From: Xylanimonas ulmi
GTDB taxonomy: Bacteria; Actinomycetota; Actinomycetes; Actinomycetales; Cellulomonadaceae
NCBI RefSeq assembly: GCF_004216535.1
Contig: NZ_SGWX01000001.1
Location: forward strand, 3,100,001 to 3,164,000
Length of the DNA stretch: 64,000 nucleotides
Direction: 5' to 3'
In this document: piece after piece, positions 33,568 to 42,110 of the stretch
How positions within the stretch are numbered: position 1 is the first letter of the stretch
Layout: every line of letters starts with the position of its first letter
The notes under the pieces: generated by a model
Told to the model about the DNA's origin: nothing
The model's database searches: none
Seen by the model: the letters and a program-made list of their open reading frames with translations, nothing else
Translations under genes and position numbers: made by a program

Positions 33568-35724
33568 TCACCCGCGCCGACGCCGCAGGGCCAGCAGTCC
33601 GGAGCCGGTCAGGATCACGCCGGCGCCCACCGCCGCCAGCGGCGCCAGCAGCGAGCCGCCTGTCTCGACCGGCTCCCCGCCCGTGCGGACCGAGGCGCCG
33701 TTGGCGCCCGGCCCCTTCCCACCCGGAAGCGGCGTCCAGGTCGGCAGCGGGGTCGGCGTCGGAGTCGGGGTCGGGGTCGGGGTCGGGGTCGGCTCGACGG
33801 TCTCCACGGTCTGCTCCGTGGTGCAGCCCTCCTCAGTGCCCTCCTCACAGTTCGACGGCACCTCTTGCTCCGGGTCCTGCGGGTCGACTCCCTCCGCGAT
33901 CACGTGGTTGACCAGTTGCGTGCCACCCGGCAGGCCGTCGTCCACGGTCACCTGGTAGGTGAGCGCCACCGCCTGCCCGGGGGCCAAGGCGCCCGTCCAC
34001 GTCAGCGTCGTGCCGTCGGGGGTCGTGTCGTCGAGGGTCGGCGGCTCGACCGACTGCCCGTCCACGGTGGCGGCCGGCGAGTCGTCGACCAACGTCGCGC
34101 TGTCGAGCACGTCGGCCATGTCGTCGGTGATGGTCACGGGGTCCAGAGGCATGGTTCCCGTGTTCGTCCCCGTGACGGTGTAGGTGATGGTCTGCCCAGC
34201 GGTCACCGGCGCGCCCGACTGCGGATCCGACGACTTGGCCGTCGTCAGGCCCCACGTCATCGGTGTGTTCGCGACCTGTCCCAGATCGATCGTGAGGTGC
34301 TCGGCGTCGATGGTGACGGAGTGCTGTGTCGAGTCCAGGAGATGCCCGCTGGGCGCCTGGATCTCGGTGAGGGTGTAGTCGCCGAACTCCAGCCGCTCGA
34401 CCCGCAATTGTCCGACGGCGGGGTCCGTGTCGTTCTCACCGTTGTCGATCACGGGGAACGTGCCCCCCGGCCCCTCAAGCGACCACGCGGAGCCGTCGAG
34501 CAGGGCGCCGTCCGCGCCGACCTTCGACCACGACAGCGTCCCGGCCTCGACGACCAGGTCCACGGACGCCCTCGCCATCGGGAACAGCGAGAGGCTGTCG
34601 ATCGCCAGGTCGTTGCCGGACCCGCCCTCACCGAAGTTGCGCACGCCGATGGTGATCGACGTCGCCTCGCCGGTGTCGAAGACGCCGGTGGAGTGCGTCC
34701 ATTCGGTCAGCGAGTTCAGGCAGCCGGCCTGCGTGAGCGCCGGCTGGGACGAGCCGATCAGCTCATCGTGGTCGCCGGCGTCGAGATAGAACGCGGTCTG
34801 CACCGGCTGCGTCGTGTTCGGGTTGTTCGACAGGTTCGCCACATACCCGGAGAACGTGTAGAGGGTGTGCGGCTCCAAGCCCGAGATCGTCGTGGTGATG
34901 ATGTCGTGTGTGCCCCACCCGATCGCGCCGTTGACCACCAAGATCTTTCCCGCGGCCGCCGACTGCGCGTCGCTCACCTGCAGGGTGTTGAGCGCCGGGT
35001 TTCCGCTGTCGTAGTACTCGCAGATCTGCTCCGAGGTCGGGTCTTCCATCGGGTTGGTGACGCTGCGCAGGTCAGACCATTGGTTGTAGTAGTGCTCCTC
35101 GGGTCCGTTCAGGGTCGCCGTCGGCCAGATCGTGTACTCCCCGTCACACGGCGAGTACTGGTGCGCGCCGGTGCAGTTGGCCGAGTTGGGGTCGGTCATC
35201 GCGGTCGGGTCGTGGTAGCCGTACAGCGTGCTGTCTGCGGGCAGTTGCGGCTTGGACTCGCCCAGATAGTCGAAGGTGCCGTTGTTGAAGTCGGTGATCA
35301 GGTTGGTCGACAGCGAGACGCGCCCGATCGTGACGTCGGGCAGCGTCCCGGTGTATATCGCGGGCGCCACGACGCGGATCTGGCCGGCCAGGGCCGCCGC
35401 GCTGTCGACGCGATAGATCACGGGGTCCGGCGACGTCGGGGTCAACGGCGTCGACCCGTCGTACACCGACCACCCCTCGGGGATCCCGGACAGCAGGTAG
35501 GAGTCGTACTCGACGCCCGAGTCGTTGGTGTCGGTCACCTCCAACGTGAACCCTTGGGGGTCGTTGACCCCCACCACCGCCGGAACGGCCCACAGCGCGA
35601 GTCCGTCGTCGCCCTCCGCGGCCGCGGCCGGTCCGGCGAGCGCACCCAGGCCGATCACCGGGATCGCCAGTCCCAGCACGGCGGCAGCGATCGCCGCGGT
35701 TCCTTGTCGAGTCGTGCGTCTCAC
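33568..35724 (-). CDS. Secreted surface protein with SpaA-like and DUF11-like domains and C-terminal sorting signal
   Basis: 718 residues from GTG 35724 (GGAG six bases upstream). A signal peptide occupies residues 1-35 (cut near GPAAAAEG). A large N-terminal beta-rich part follows. A SpaA-type domain lies at about 400-490 (SWSKVGADGALLDGSAWSL, then GDYTLTEIQAPSGHLL), then a DUF11-like domain at about 495-620 (ITYTVTGTNTG). A PTPT repeat stalk leads to the sorting signal PVETG, a hydrophobic helix and RRRRG. PVETG is a degenerate LPXTG. The nearby sortase is the likely anchor enzyme; function may be adhesive. Confidence 0.85.
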   Translation of the reverse strand: MRRTTRQGTAAIAAAVLGLAIPVIGLGALAGPAAAAEGDDGLALWAVPAVVGVNDPQGFTLEVTDTNDSGVEYDSYLLSGIPEGWSVYDGSTPLTPTSPDPVIYRVDSAAALAGQIRVVAPAIYTGTLPDVTIGRVSLSTNLITDFNNGTFDYLGESKPQLPADSTLYGYHDPTAMTDPNSANCTGAHQYSPCDGEYTIWPTATLNGPEEHYYNQWSDLRSVTNPMEDPTSEQICEYYDSGNPALNTLQVSDAQSAAAGKILVVNGAIGWGTHDIITTTISGLEPHTLYTFSGYVANLSNNPNTTQPVQTAFYLDAGDHDELIGSSQPALTQAGCLNSLTEWTHSTGVFDTGEATSITIGVRNFGEGGSGNDLAIDSLSLFPMARASVDLVVEAGTLSWSKVGADGALLDGSAWSLEGPGGTFPVIDNGENDTDPAVGQLRVERLEFGDYTLTEIQAPSGHLLDSTQHSVTIDAEHLTIDLGQVANTPMTWGLTTAKSSDPQSGAPVTAGQTITYTVTGTNTGTMPLDPVTITDDMADVLDSATLVDDSPAATVDGQSVEPPTLDDTTPDGTTLTWTGALAPGQAVALTYQVTVDDGLPGGTQLVNHVIAEGVDPQDPEQEVPSNCEEGTEEGCTTEQTVETVEPTPTPTPTPTPTPTPLPTWTPLPGGKGPGANGASVRTGGEPVETGGSLLAPLAAVGAGVILTGSGLLALRRRRG

Positions 35725-36055
35725 GAATCACTCCATTGTTCGAATTCGTCCACGGAAACCCGTGCGCAAACCAGTGCCCCGTGCAGTGCGTCGGGACCGC
35801 GGCGAGGCCTCAGGCATGACACCTGCGCGATGTGATTTGGCTCACAACTGCGGCGCCGCGTGGCGGCACTCGCCGCGGTGCGGGGGCGTGCCGACCGTGG
35901 GCCTCACGCGACCTGCCCTGTGGCAGGACCGGCGCCTGCCGGATCCGACCTGACGGGTCTGTGACGCTCTGGCTTCGTCGGTTCGTCGTGCGCCCCGGGC
36001 GCGTTGCTGCGCCCGGGCGGTCGCGTTCGACGTGAGCCGACCGACGCGTCGCCGT

Positions 36056-36077
36056 CGGGCGCCTGCGCAGGCGCCCG
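36056..36077. repeat. 22-bp perfect palindrome
   Basis: CGGGCGCCTGCGCAGGCGCCCG read outward from its centre; perfect across all 22 bases. Could be an operator or a hairpin. It is not adjacent to a stop codon. Confidence 0.8.
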
Positions 36078-36087
36078 GGGCCGCGGT

Positions 36088-36113
36088 CATTCTTCGCCGC
36101 AACGAGAAGAATG
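36088..36113. repeat. Inverted repeat CATTCTT-N12-AAGAATG
   Basis: Seven-base arms at 36088-36094 and 36107-36113 in a locally AT-rich segment; candidate regulator site. Confidence 0.5.
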
Positions 36114-36370
36114 ATTTCTTTGCGACATTGTCGCCGCGCACATCGACCATTCTCGTCGAACCCCCCGACCATATCGATCAGGCGCCGCGAGGCATTTCTT
36201 CGACGAGGAGTCGGCCGCCATGGACACCATGAGAGAAGACCCCAGAGCCCGCTGACCTCGACGATTAGCGGTCATGCGCGCGCGGACCGCGGCGCGATGG
36301 GCCAGTCCGATGACCTGTCCGCGGCCGTGCCGTGCGTGGCTGGGCGCGGATTTGTGGGGACGCGCGCGAA

Positions 36371-36404
36371 CGCCGGGCCGGCCCCGGTGGGGGCCGGCCC
36401 GGCG
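36371..36404. terminator. Strong GC hairpin after the Dabb gene
   Basis: Perfect 15-bp arms (CGCCGGGCCGGCCCC and its complement) around GGTG, 12 bases beyond the stop of the minus-strand Dabb gene. Confidence 0.75.
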
Positions 36405-36415
36405 CGGGTGATCGG

Positions 36416-36835
36416 TCAGTGGTCGCCGTGCGGGCCGGGCGCCGCGCTGCCGGTGTACTCCCCGAGGTCGGAGACGAGCTGCGTCAGCGTCGCGTCACTC
36501 TCGTAGCGCCGCTGGTGCAGCGCGGCGATCTTGGCGCCCAGCTCGGGGTCGTCGTCGTCGGTGAGGTCGAACGACGCGAACTTGTCCACGAGCGGCAGGC
36601 CGACACGGTCGGTGCTGCGGTGCGCGGGGTGGATGAGGTACTCCCAGTAGCCGTCGAGGTCGTCGATGACGAAGCTGGCGCCCCACTCGTACTCACCGCC
36701 GTGGTCGCGCCCGACGACGAACGAGCGCACCGACGGGATGACGCGGCCCTGGTTGCGCAGGCTTTCGAGGGCCTCTTCGAGCTGGGTGGGGGTGACGCCG
36801 GGCTTGATGGTGAAGCGGTTGCCGTGGACGATCAT
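36416..36835 (-). CDS. Dabb family (stress-responsive A/B barrel) protein
   Basis: 139 residues with the alpha/beta-barrel pattern: VHGNRFTIKPGVTPTQLEEA at the start, VIPSVRSFVVGRDHG near residue 35 and YEWGASFVIDDLDGYWEYLI near residue 55, followed by HPAHRSTDRVGLPLVDKFAS. Dabb proteins form dimers and act as small-molecule enzymes or stress proteins; no substrate can be assigned. Located after the MFS gene on the same strand (37 bp). Confidence 0.85.
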   Translation of the reverse strand: MIVHGNRFTIKPGVTPTQLEEALESLRNQGRVIPSVRSFVVGRDHGGEYEWGASFVIDDLDGYWEYLIHPAHRSTDRVGLPLVDKFASFDLTDDDDPELGAKIAALHQRRYESDATLTQLVSDLGEYTGSAAPGPHGDH

Positions 36836-36872
36836 GGTCGTTTCCTTCCGGGGTGAGGATCAGCGGTGTGGA

Positions 36873-38117
36873 TCAGCGGCCGCGACGCGGCAGCAGCAGC
36901 GAGGCGGCGAGTGCCGCGCCCACGAGGGTGAGGAGACCGGCGGCGACGAATGCGCCTTCGGGCCCCGCGGAGGTCACGAGCGGACCGGCCGCCAGCGGCG
37001 ACAGGAACTGCCCGAGGAAGATGCCGGTCACGAGCCCGGCGAGGATGCGGCCGCGGCGCCCGTCGGGCGCGAGGTCGCCGAGGCGGAGGTTGAGGTTGGG
37101 CACGGTGAGCCCGACGCCGGCCCCTCCGACGAGCAGCCCGATGACCACGAGGCCCAGGCCGCCCGCCTGGCCGATCAGCGTCCAGCCGGCGCCCAGCAGG
37201 GCGAGCGCGGCCAGCGTGATCGCCGTCGGCGACAGGCGTCGGCGCACGGCCGGGAAGGCGAGCGATCCGGCCAGGCTGGTCAGCGTGGACCCGGCGATCG
37301 CCACGCCGACGACGCCGGGCCCGGCGCCCATCTCGCCCAGCAGGAAGGGCAGTTGCGTGGGCGCCATGTAGAAGACGGCGGTCGCGGCGAGGGCGAGCAG
37401 GTACAGCCCCACCACACGGCCGGCGAGGCGTGGCGACGGCGTGCCGGACGACGTCGTGCCACCCGAGGGCCGCGCGGCCGGGACCGACCGCGTGCGTGGG
37501 ACCGCGACGAGAGCCAGGGCCGCGATCGGCGCGGCGACGGCGTAGAGCCAGAACGGCGCCCGCCACCCGACGTCGGCGAGCAGCCCGGCGAGGGGCAGGA
37601 GCACCACCCCGCCGAGGCTGGCCGCCGCCTGCTGGTAGCCGAGGTAGGTGGCCCGCCGCCGACCGGTGAACCAGTCGGTGAGCAGGGCGCCGACCGCCGT
37701 CGTGACGGCTGCGACACCCAGGCCGAGCACCGCCCGGGTGGCCAGCAGCGTGCCAAGGTTCGGCACGACGAGCCCCGCCGACCCGGCCACCGCGTACACC
37801 GCGAGCCCGCCCAGCAGCACCGGGCGGCGTCCGATCCGGTCGGCGAGCACGCCCGCGAGGGGCGCGCCGACGGCGATGGCCAGCGAGGTGATGGTCAGCG
37901 CAAGCCGGACGGCGGTCTGGTCGTCGAAGTGGCCGGCCATCGCGGGCAGGCTCGGGGCGATCAGGGCGGGGGCCATGATCGTCAGCCCCGCGGAGGCGAG
38001 GACCGCGGTCCGGGCGAGCCGCCCGGGCGGGGAGCCTGGTCGCGTGGCCGCGCCGAGGGCGTCCGTAGTGAGCGCGTCCGTGGTGAGCGCGTCCGTGGTG
38101 AGCGCGTTGGTGGTCAT
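36873..38117 (-). CDS. MFS transporter
   Basis: 414 residues, twelve predicted helices. Motif A is GVLADRIGRRPVLLG near residue 85, with a partial repeat in the second half (LGDLAPDGRRGRI). The N-terminus has a 15-bp tandem repeat giving (LTTDA)x3, so its length may vary between strains. The gene starts four bases after the SRPBCC stop and is part of the TetR-controlled unit. Similar MFS proteins export drugs or siderophores; the substrate is unknown. Confidence 0.87.
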   Translation of the reverse strand: MTTNALTTDALTTDALTTDALGAATRPGSPPGRLARTAVLASAGLTIMAPALIAPSLPAMAGHFDDQTAVRLALTITSLAIAVGAPLAGVLADRIGRRPVLLGGLAVYAVAGSAGLVVPNLGTLLATRAVLGLGVAAVTTAVGALLTDWFTGRRRATYLGYQQAAASLGGVVLLPLAGLLADVGWRAPFWLYAVAAPIAALALVAVPRTRSVPAARPSGGTTSSGTPSPRLAGRVVGLYLLALAATAVFYMAPTQLPFLLGEMGAGPGVVGVAIAGSTLTSLAGSLAFPAVRRRLSPTAITLAALALLGAGWTLIGQAGGLGLVVIGLLVGGAGVGLTVPNLNLRLGDLAPDGRRGRILAGLVTGIFLGQFLSPLAAGPLVTSAGPEGAFVAAGLLTLVGAALAASLLLPRRGR

Positions 38118-38121
38118 GGCG

Positions 38122-38730
38122 TCAGTCCCACAGACTCAGCGCGAGCGCGAATGTGAGGACCGGCACGAGCAGCCAGGGCTCGGCCAGGACGAACAGTGCG
38201 GTCAGGCCGAGCGACATCCAGGCCAGGACCTTCGCCCACCGGCGCCGAGGCGCCCTCTTCGCTCGCTTGGTCGCCTTGGCCTCGGCCTTGGTGCGCAAGA
38301 GCGTGAGCCAGGCGCCGAGGGAGGCGTCGAGCGCGGCGCGCTGGCCCTCGGCGTCGGCCCGGACCGGATCGCCGTCCCAGGACTCGGCGGTGCGCACGAT
38401 CGTCGCGCCGCCCTCGGCCGCGAACGTCCACTCGTGGATGCCGGTGACGCCCTGCGCCGGGCCGCCCCACAGGATGCGGCGCGGTGCGTCGAGCGCGTAG
38501 ACGGTCGAGGTGACGTCGATTCCGTGGGTGCTCCACCGGAACGACGCGCCCGGGACGAGGGGGCCGTCGATGTGCGCCGAGGCGACGTCGGTCTGCCAGG
38601 TGGGCCACGCGGCGACGTCGGTGTGCAGGCGCCAGACCAGGTCGATCGGCGCCTCGATGCGAACCTCGCGGCGGACGACGACGGGGGCGGACTCGTCGAT
38701 GGTGGTGGGGAAGGTGTCGGTGGTGCTCAT
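38122..38730 (-). CDS. SRPBCC family protein with C-terminal membrane segment
   Basis: 202 residues. A Bet v1-like polyketide-cyclase fold (REVRIEAPIDLVWRLHTDVA, AWPTWQTDV, GIHEWTFAAEGGATIVRT) is followed by a basic stretch and two hydrophobic segments at the C-terminus (VLAWMSLGLTALFVLAEPWL and following), unusual for soluble SRPBCC proteins. It is first gene of the SRPBCC-MFS pair. A GGAGA lies before the ATG, and a TetR-type operator covers the promoter. Confidence 0.82.
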   Translation of the reverse strand: MSTTDTFPTTIDESAPVVVRREVRIEAPIDLVWRLHTDVAAWPTWQTDVASAHIDGPLVPGASFRWSTHGIDVTSTVYALDAPRRILWGGPAQGVTGIHEWTFAAEGGATIVRTAESWDGDPVRADAEGQRAALDASLGAWLTLLRTKAEAKATKRAKRAPRRRWAKVLAWMSLGLTALFVLAEPWLLVPVLTFALALSLWD

Positions 38731-38750
38731 GCTGGTCTCCGTTCGAAATA

Positions 38751-38766
38751 GAGTGAACAGTCACTC
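38751..38766. promoter_or_regulatory. Operator GAGTGA-ACAG-TCACTC upstream of SRPBCC-MFS
   Basis: Perfect six-base inverted repeat with four-base spacer, immediately upstream of the likely -10 region. It shares the 12-mer ACAGTCACTCAC with the complement of the site in front of the tetR gene at 39394. Confidence 0.65.
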
Positions 38767-38836
38767 ACTTGTGAGCCGATGAGGGCGTACACAGGGGGTT
38801 GCTGGGTGGGGTGGGCGCGGCTCGACGGGCCGGGAC

Positions 38837-39394
38837 TCAGCCGGGGTGCCGGATGCCGTCAGTGAGCAGGCGCGCCCAGGCTTCGGGGGCCTCGGAGATC
38901 TGCGCGGTGACGATGAGGTGGCACAGCTGGCCGTAGGCGACGAACCGCTGCACGGCCTCGTCCGAGGCGCGCGATCGGCTCTGGGCGTAGTCCACGACCT
39001 GGTGCAGTCCGGCGCGCAGCGCCTGGCCGATCTCGGGGAGGTCGGCCACCGACTGGGCGTGCACCTGGAGCATGAGCAGCGTCCGGTCGGAGATGAGGCG
39101 GGCGTAGGCGTCGCCCATGGCGAACAGGACGCCGTCGGGCGACGGGTCCTCGGCGCGGTCGGCGCCGGCGGCGAGCGCCTCGACGACCTGGTCGAAGCAG
39201 GTCTCCAGCGCGGTGACGAACAGACGCTCCTTCGTGGGGAAGAGCTTGACCACGTACGCCGGGGAGATCTTGGCGGCACGGGCCACGTCGGCGATCGTGG
39301 TGCCGTGGTAACCGCCGCGGGCGAACTCCCGGACCGCCGCCGAGGCGACGACCGGCTTGCGGAGCTCCGCGGTGGAGAGCGTCGTTCGGTTCAT
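38837..39394 (-). CDS. TetR family transcriptional regulator
   Basis: 185 residues from ATG 39394. The HTH reads GTTIADVARAAKISPAYVVK, followed by LFPTKERLFVTALETCFD. The rest is helical ligand-binding domain. It lies upstream of and on the same strand as the SRPBCC-MFS pair (106 bp apart) and both promoters carry GAGTGA/TCACTC operators, so it is the likely repressor of that pair and of itself. The divergent LysR gene shares its promoter region. Confidence 0.9.
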   Translation of the reverse strand: MNRTTLSTAELRKPVVASAAVREFARGGYHGTTIADVARAAKISPAYVVKLFPTKERLFVTALETCFDQVVEALAAGADRAEDPSPDGVLFAMGDAYARLISDRTLLMLQVHAQSVADLPEIGQALRAGLHQVVDYAQSRSRASDEAVQRFVAYGQLCHLIVTAQISEAPEAWARLLTDGIRHPG

Positions 39395-39396
39395 GT

Positions 39397-39416
39397 GAGT
39401 GACTGTACATTCACTC
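39397..39416. promoter_or_regulatory. Operator GAGTGA-N8-TCACTC between tetR and lysR
   Basis: Inverted repeat starting three bases upstream of the tetR ATG. It has the same half-sites as 38751-38766 but an eight-base spacer. Confidence 0.6.
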
Positions 39417-39442
39417 TTCCGAAAGCGCCACCCTGTGCGAGC

Positions 39443-40363
39443 ATGCCGATCGTGGCCGCCCACAATCTTGATCACCTGCGCACGTTCCTGACGGCGTACC
39501 GAACCGGCTCGGTCAGCGACGCCGCGCGGCTGCTCGGAATCTCGCAGCCCACCGCGTCGAGCCACGTGCGGGCGTTGGAGGCCACCCTCGGCTACCAGTT
39601 GTTCGACCGGACACCGGCAGGCCTGGTCGCCACCGCACGCGCCACCATGCTCGCCCAGCAGGCGGCCCGGCACCTGGACGCGCTGGAGGACCTTGTCGAA
39701 CTGTCGGGCGAGGCGGGCGCCGTCGTGCACGTGGGCGGCGCGGCCGACCTCGTCGCCGAGGTGCTGGCTCCACACGTGCCCGAGCTCGTCGCGGCGGCAG
39801 GCGGCCCGGTGCGCCTGCACGTGGGCATGGCCGACGACCATCTCGCGCAACTGCGGCACGGTGATCTCGACGTCGTCGTCAGCTCGGTGCGCCCGCGCGC
39901 CCAGGGGCTGAGCGGCTCCCCGATCGCCGACGAGGAGTTCGTGCTCGTCGGCGCGCCACGCTGGGGGCAAGGGCTCACGGACGGCCCCGGCGTCGTCGAC
40001 GAGCTGGAGCGCATCCCGGTCGTGGCGTTCGCCGAGAACCTGCCCATCATCCGCCGCTACTGGCGGTCGGTCTTCGGTCACCGGCCCGACACCGTCCGCG
40101 CGGTGGCCGTGGTGCCGGACCTGCGCGCCATCCGCGCGGCGGTCGTCGCCGGCGCCGGCATGTCGGCGCTCCCCCAGTACCTGGTGCGCGATCAGCTCGC
40201 GGACGGGTCGCTGGTCGAGCTGCACCGGCCGCAGATCGGGCCGCTCAACACGCTGTACCTGGTCACTCGGTCCGGGAGAACCGAGGCGAGCCGGAGCCTG
40301 CGCGACCTGGCCGCCGTGATCACACGCGTCGTGATCGCGCGGGTCACGACGGCCGAGGTCTGA
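39443..40363 (+). CDS. LysR family transcriptional regulator
   Basis: 306 residues from ATG 39443. The winged HTH (HLRTFLTAYRTGSVSDAARL, LGISQPTASSHVRALE) is followed by the periplasmic-binding-like effector domain (ADLVAEVLAPHVPELVAAAG, VVAGAGMSALPQYLVRDQL). Divergent from tetR. The target is probably either the neighbouring DJ-1/PfpI gene or an unlinked gene; LysR operators (T-N11-A) were not pinned down. Confidence 0.9.
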   Translation: MPIVAAHNLDHLRTFLTAYRTGSVSDAARLLGISQPTASSHVRALEATLGYQLFDRTPAGLVATARATMLAQQAARHLDALEDLVELSGEAGAVVHVGGAADLVAEVLAPHVPELVAAAGGPVRLHVGMADDHLAQLRHGDLDVVVSSVRPRAQGLSGSPIADEEFVLVGAPRWGQGLTDGPGVVDELERIPVVAFAENLPIIRRYWRSVFGHRPDTVRAVAVVPDLRAIRAAVVAGAGMSALPQYLVRDQLADGSLVELHRPQIGPLNTLYLVTRSGRTEASRSLRDLAAVITRVVIARVTTAEV

Positions 40364-40379
40364 CGTCCACCAGCGACAC

Positions 40380-41081
40380 TCAGGCGGCGAGCAACTCCAG
40401 GACGGCGGCCGCGACCGCGTCACTGGACTGCGGGTTCTGCCCGCTGACCAGGTTGCCGTCGCGCACGACGTGGCTGCTCCAGGGGGCGGCCGACTCGACG
40501 ACGGCGCCGCGCTCGGCCAGCGCGTCCGCCACGAACCACGGGGCGTTGACGCCGAGCCCGCCCGACGTCTCCTCCTCGTTGGTGAACACGGTCAGCCGCC
40601 GCCCGGCGAACGCGAACTCCCCGTTCCAGCGGGTCGCGCTCAGCAGCGCGGCCGGGCCGTGGCAGAACGGCGCGACCACGCGGCCGGCGTCGTCGGCCGC
40701 GATCAGGGCCGCGCCGACCGCCGGGTCGCCGGCCAGGTCGGCCATGGGCCCGTGCCCGCCCGGCAGGACGACGGCGTCGAACTGCGTGGCGTCCAGAGTG
40801 GAGAGGTCCGCGGGCTGCTCCAGCACGGCCTCGATGTCGCTCAGGTAAGCGGCGAACTCGTCGACCTTGCCGGCGTCGCCGACGACGGCCACGTCGAGCG
40901 AGCCAGGGTCGACGGGCGCCCGACGGCCGCCGGGCGTCGCGACGACGACCTCGTGGCCTGCGGCGGACAGCGTCCGGTGGGCCACCACCAGCTCCTCCGC
41001 CCAGAACCCGGTTGGGTGGGCCGAGCCGTCGGCCAGAGTCAGCGAGTCTGCCGCCGTGACGATCATCAGGATGCGTGACAT
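40380..41081 (-). CDS. DJ-1/PfpI family, type 1 glutamine amidotransferase-like (Hsp31-type)
   Basis: 233 residues. The nucleophile elbow is VVAPFCHGPAALLSA (Cys near residue 140) with the conserved acidic residues in VVLPGGHGPMADLA and the FTNEEETSGGLG loop, followed by PWFVADALAERGA. The pattern corresponds to Hsp31-like chaperones/glyoxalase III enzymes that detoxify methylglyoxal. It converges on the lysR gene with 16 bp between stops. Confidence 0.87.
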   Translation of the reverse strand: MSRILMIVTAADSLTLADGSAHPTGFWAEELVVAHRTLSAAGHEVVVATPGGRRAPVDPGSLDVAVVGDAGKVDEFAAYLSDIEAVLEQPADLSTLDATQFDAVVLPGGHGPMADLAGDPAVGAALIAADDAGRVVAPFCHGPAALLSATRWNGEFAFAGRRLTVFTNEEETSGGLGVNAPWFVADALAERGAVVESAAPWSSHVVRDGNLVSGQNPQSSDAVAAAVLELLAA

Positions 41082-41157
41082 GCGACACAGCGTGCGCGCC
41101 CGCGGCGGCGACGGCCATCAGCGGATTTGCGTGCGGCCATCAGCGCCAGCGACAGGC

Positions 41158-42060
41158 TCACCGTTCCGAGCCGCCGGTGAGCGCGGCCACATCGTCGTCG
41201 CCCAGGAGCAGGCTGGCCGCGCCGAGGTTCTGCTCCAGGTGCCGGATCGAGGTCGTCCCGGGGATGGGGAGCACGTGGGGTCCGCGGCGCAACAGCCAGG
41301 CGAGCGCGACCTGGGAGGGCGCGGCGCCGAGGCGGCGGGCGACGGCGTCGACGGGTCCGCCGGGTCGTGCGTGCTCGCCGATCGCAAGCGGGAAGAACGG
41401 GATGAACGCGATGCCGTGTGCGGCGGTGTGGTCGACGACCGCGTCATGCCCTCGGGCAGAGAGGTTGTAGAGGTTCTGCACGGCGGCGATCGGAGCGATC
41501 GTCTGCGCCTCCTCCAACTGCTCGACCGTGACCTCGGAGAGGCCGAGATGTCGGACCTTGCCCTGCTCGCGCAGCTCGGCCAGCGCCCCGACCTGGTCGG
41601 CGATCGGGTAGGCGGGGTCGAGTCGGTGCAGCTGGAGCAGGTCGATCGTCTCGACCCGCAGCCGACGCAGACTCAACTCGGCCTGCTGCTTGAGATAGGC
41701 CGGGTGCCCGAGCGGCGCCCACTCGGTGGGCGACGGGCGCACGTTGCCCACCTTGGTCGCGATCACGACGTCGTCCCGGTAGGGGTGCAGCGCCCGGGCC
41801 ACCAGTTCCTCGCTCTCCCCGAGGGCGTAGGCGTCTGCCGTGTCGATCAACTGGACGCCACGGTCGACCGCGCGCCGCAGCAGCGCAATCGCCTCCGCCG
41901 GATCCGCGGGAGCCCGCCAGATCTGAGCGCCTGCCTGTGTGCCGTCTCCGGTGGCGTCGGTCAGCCTCATGGCGCCCAGACCGATGCGGCGGACGGGCAG
42001 GCCACCACCCAGGAAGAAGGTGTCGCCAGTAGGGGTTGTGATGTCTGTCGTAGGCGTCAT
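41158..42060 (-). CDS. Aldo/keto reductase
   Basis: NAD(P)H-dependent reductase of 300 residues. The catalytic tetrad is visible: Asp and Tyr in LIDTADAYALGESEELVAR, Lys in VVIATKVGN, His in DLLQLHRLDPAYP. The C-terminal cofactor segment HVLPIPGTTSIRHLEQNL is typical. Divergent from a MerR regulator with a 13-bp palindrome in its promoter, so it is probably induced by the compound that regulator senses. Confidence 0.93.
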   Translation of the reverse strand: MTPTTDITTPTGDTFFLGGGLPVRRIGLGAMRLTDATGDGTQAGAQIWRAPADPAEAIALLRRAVDRGVQLIDTADAYALGESEELVARALHPYRDDVVIATKVGNVRPSPTEWAPLGHPAYLKQQAELSLRRLRVETIDLLQLHRLDPAYPIADQVGALAELREQGKVRHLGLSEVTVEQLEEAQTIAPIAAVQNLYNLSARGHDAVVDHTAAHGIAFIPFFPLAIGEHARPGGPVDAVARRLGAAPSQVALAWLLRRGPHVLPIPGTTSIRHLEQNLGAASLLLGDDDVAALTGGSER

Positions 42061-42070
42061 GGGTCCAGAC

Positions 42071-42083
42071 GGTAGGAACTACC
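42071..42083. promoter_or_regulatory. MerR-type operator GGTAG-GAA-CTACC
   Basis: Perfect inverted repeat in the 50-bp divergent gap, ten bases from the aldo/keto reductase start. On the minus strand TTGCAT and TACCGT flank it with a long (20-bp) spacer, which is how MerR regulators hold promoters. Confidence 0.55.
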
Positions 42084-42110
42084 ACCAATGTCAGATGCAA
42101 GGGGGACGCG

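Larger units (their letters stand above)
35725..36415. other. Gene-free stretch upstream of the surface-protein gene
   Basis: No reading frame has a convincing coding signature on either strand. It holds the presumed promoter and leader of the surface-protein gene (35725-35850), a 22-bp perfect palindrome (36056-36077), an AT-richer segment with a CATTCTT/AAGAATG inverted repeat (36088-36113), and the terminator of the Dabb gene (36371-36404). The drop in GC at 36085-36230 stands out from both sides. Confidence 0.6.

Noticed and set aside
32788-35835. A 1015-codon plus-strand frame opposite the surface protein
   Set aside because: Antisense of a gene with signal peptide, domains and sorting signal on the minus strand.
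35842-36150. A 102-codon minus-strand frame in the empty region
   Set aside because: Arg-rich, no ribosome site, no domain; overlaps the palindrome and inverted repeat.
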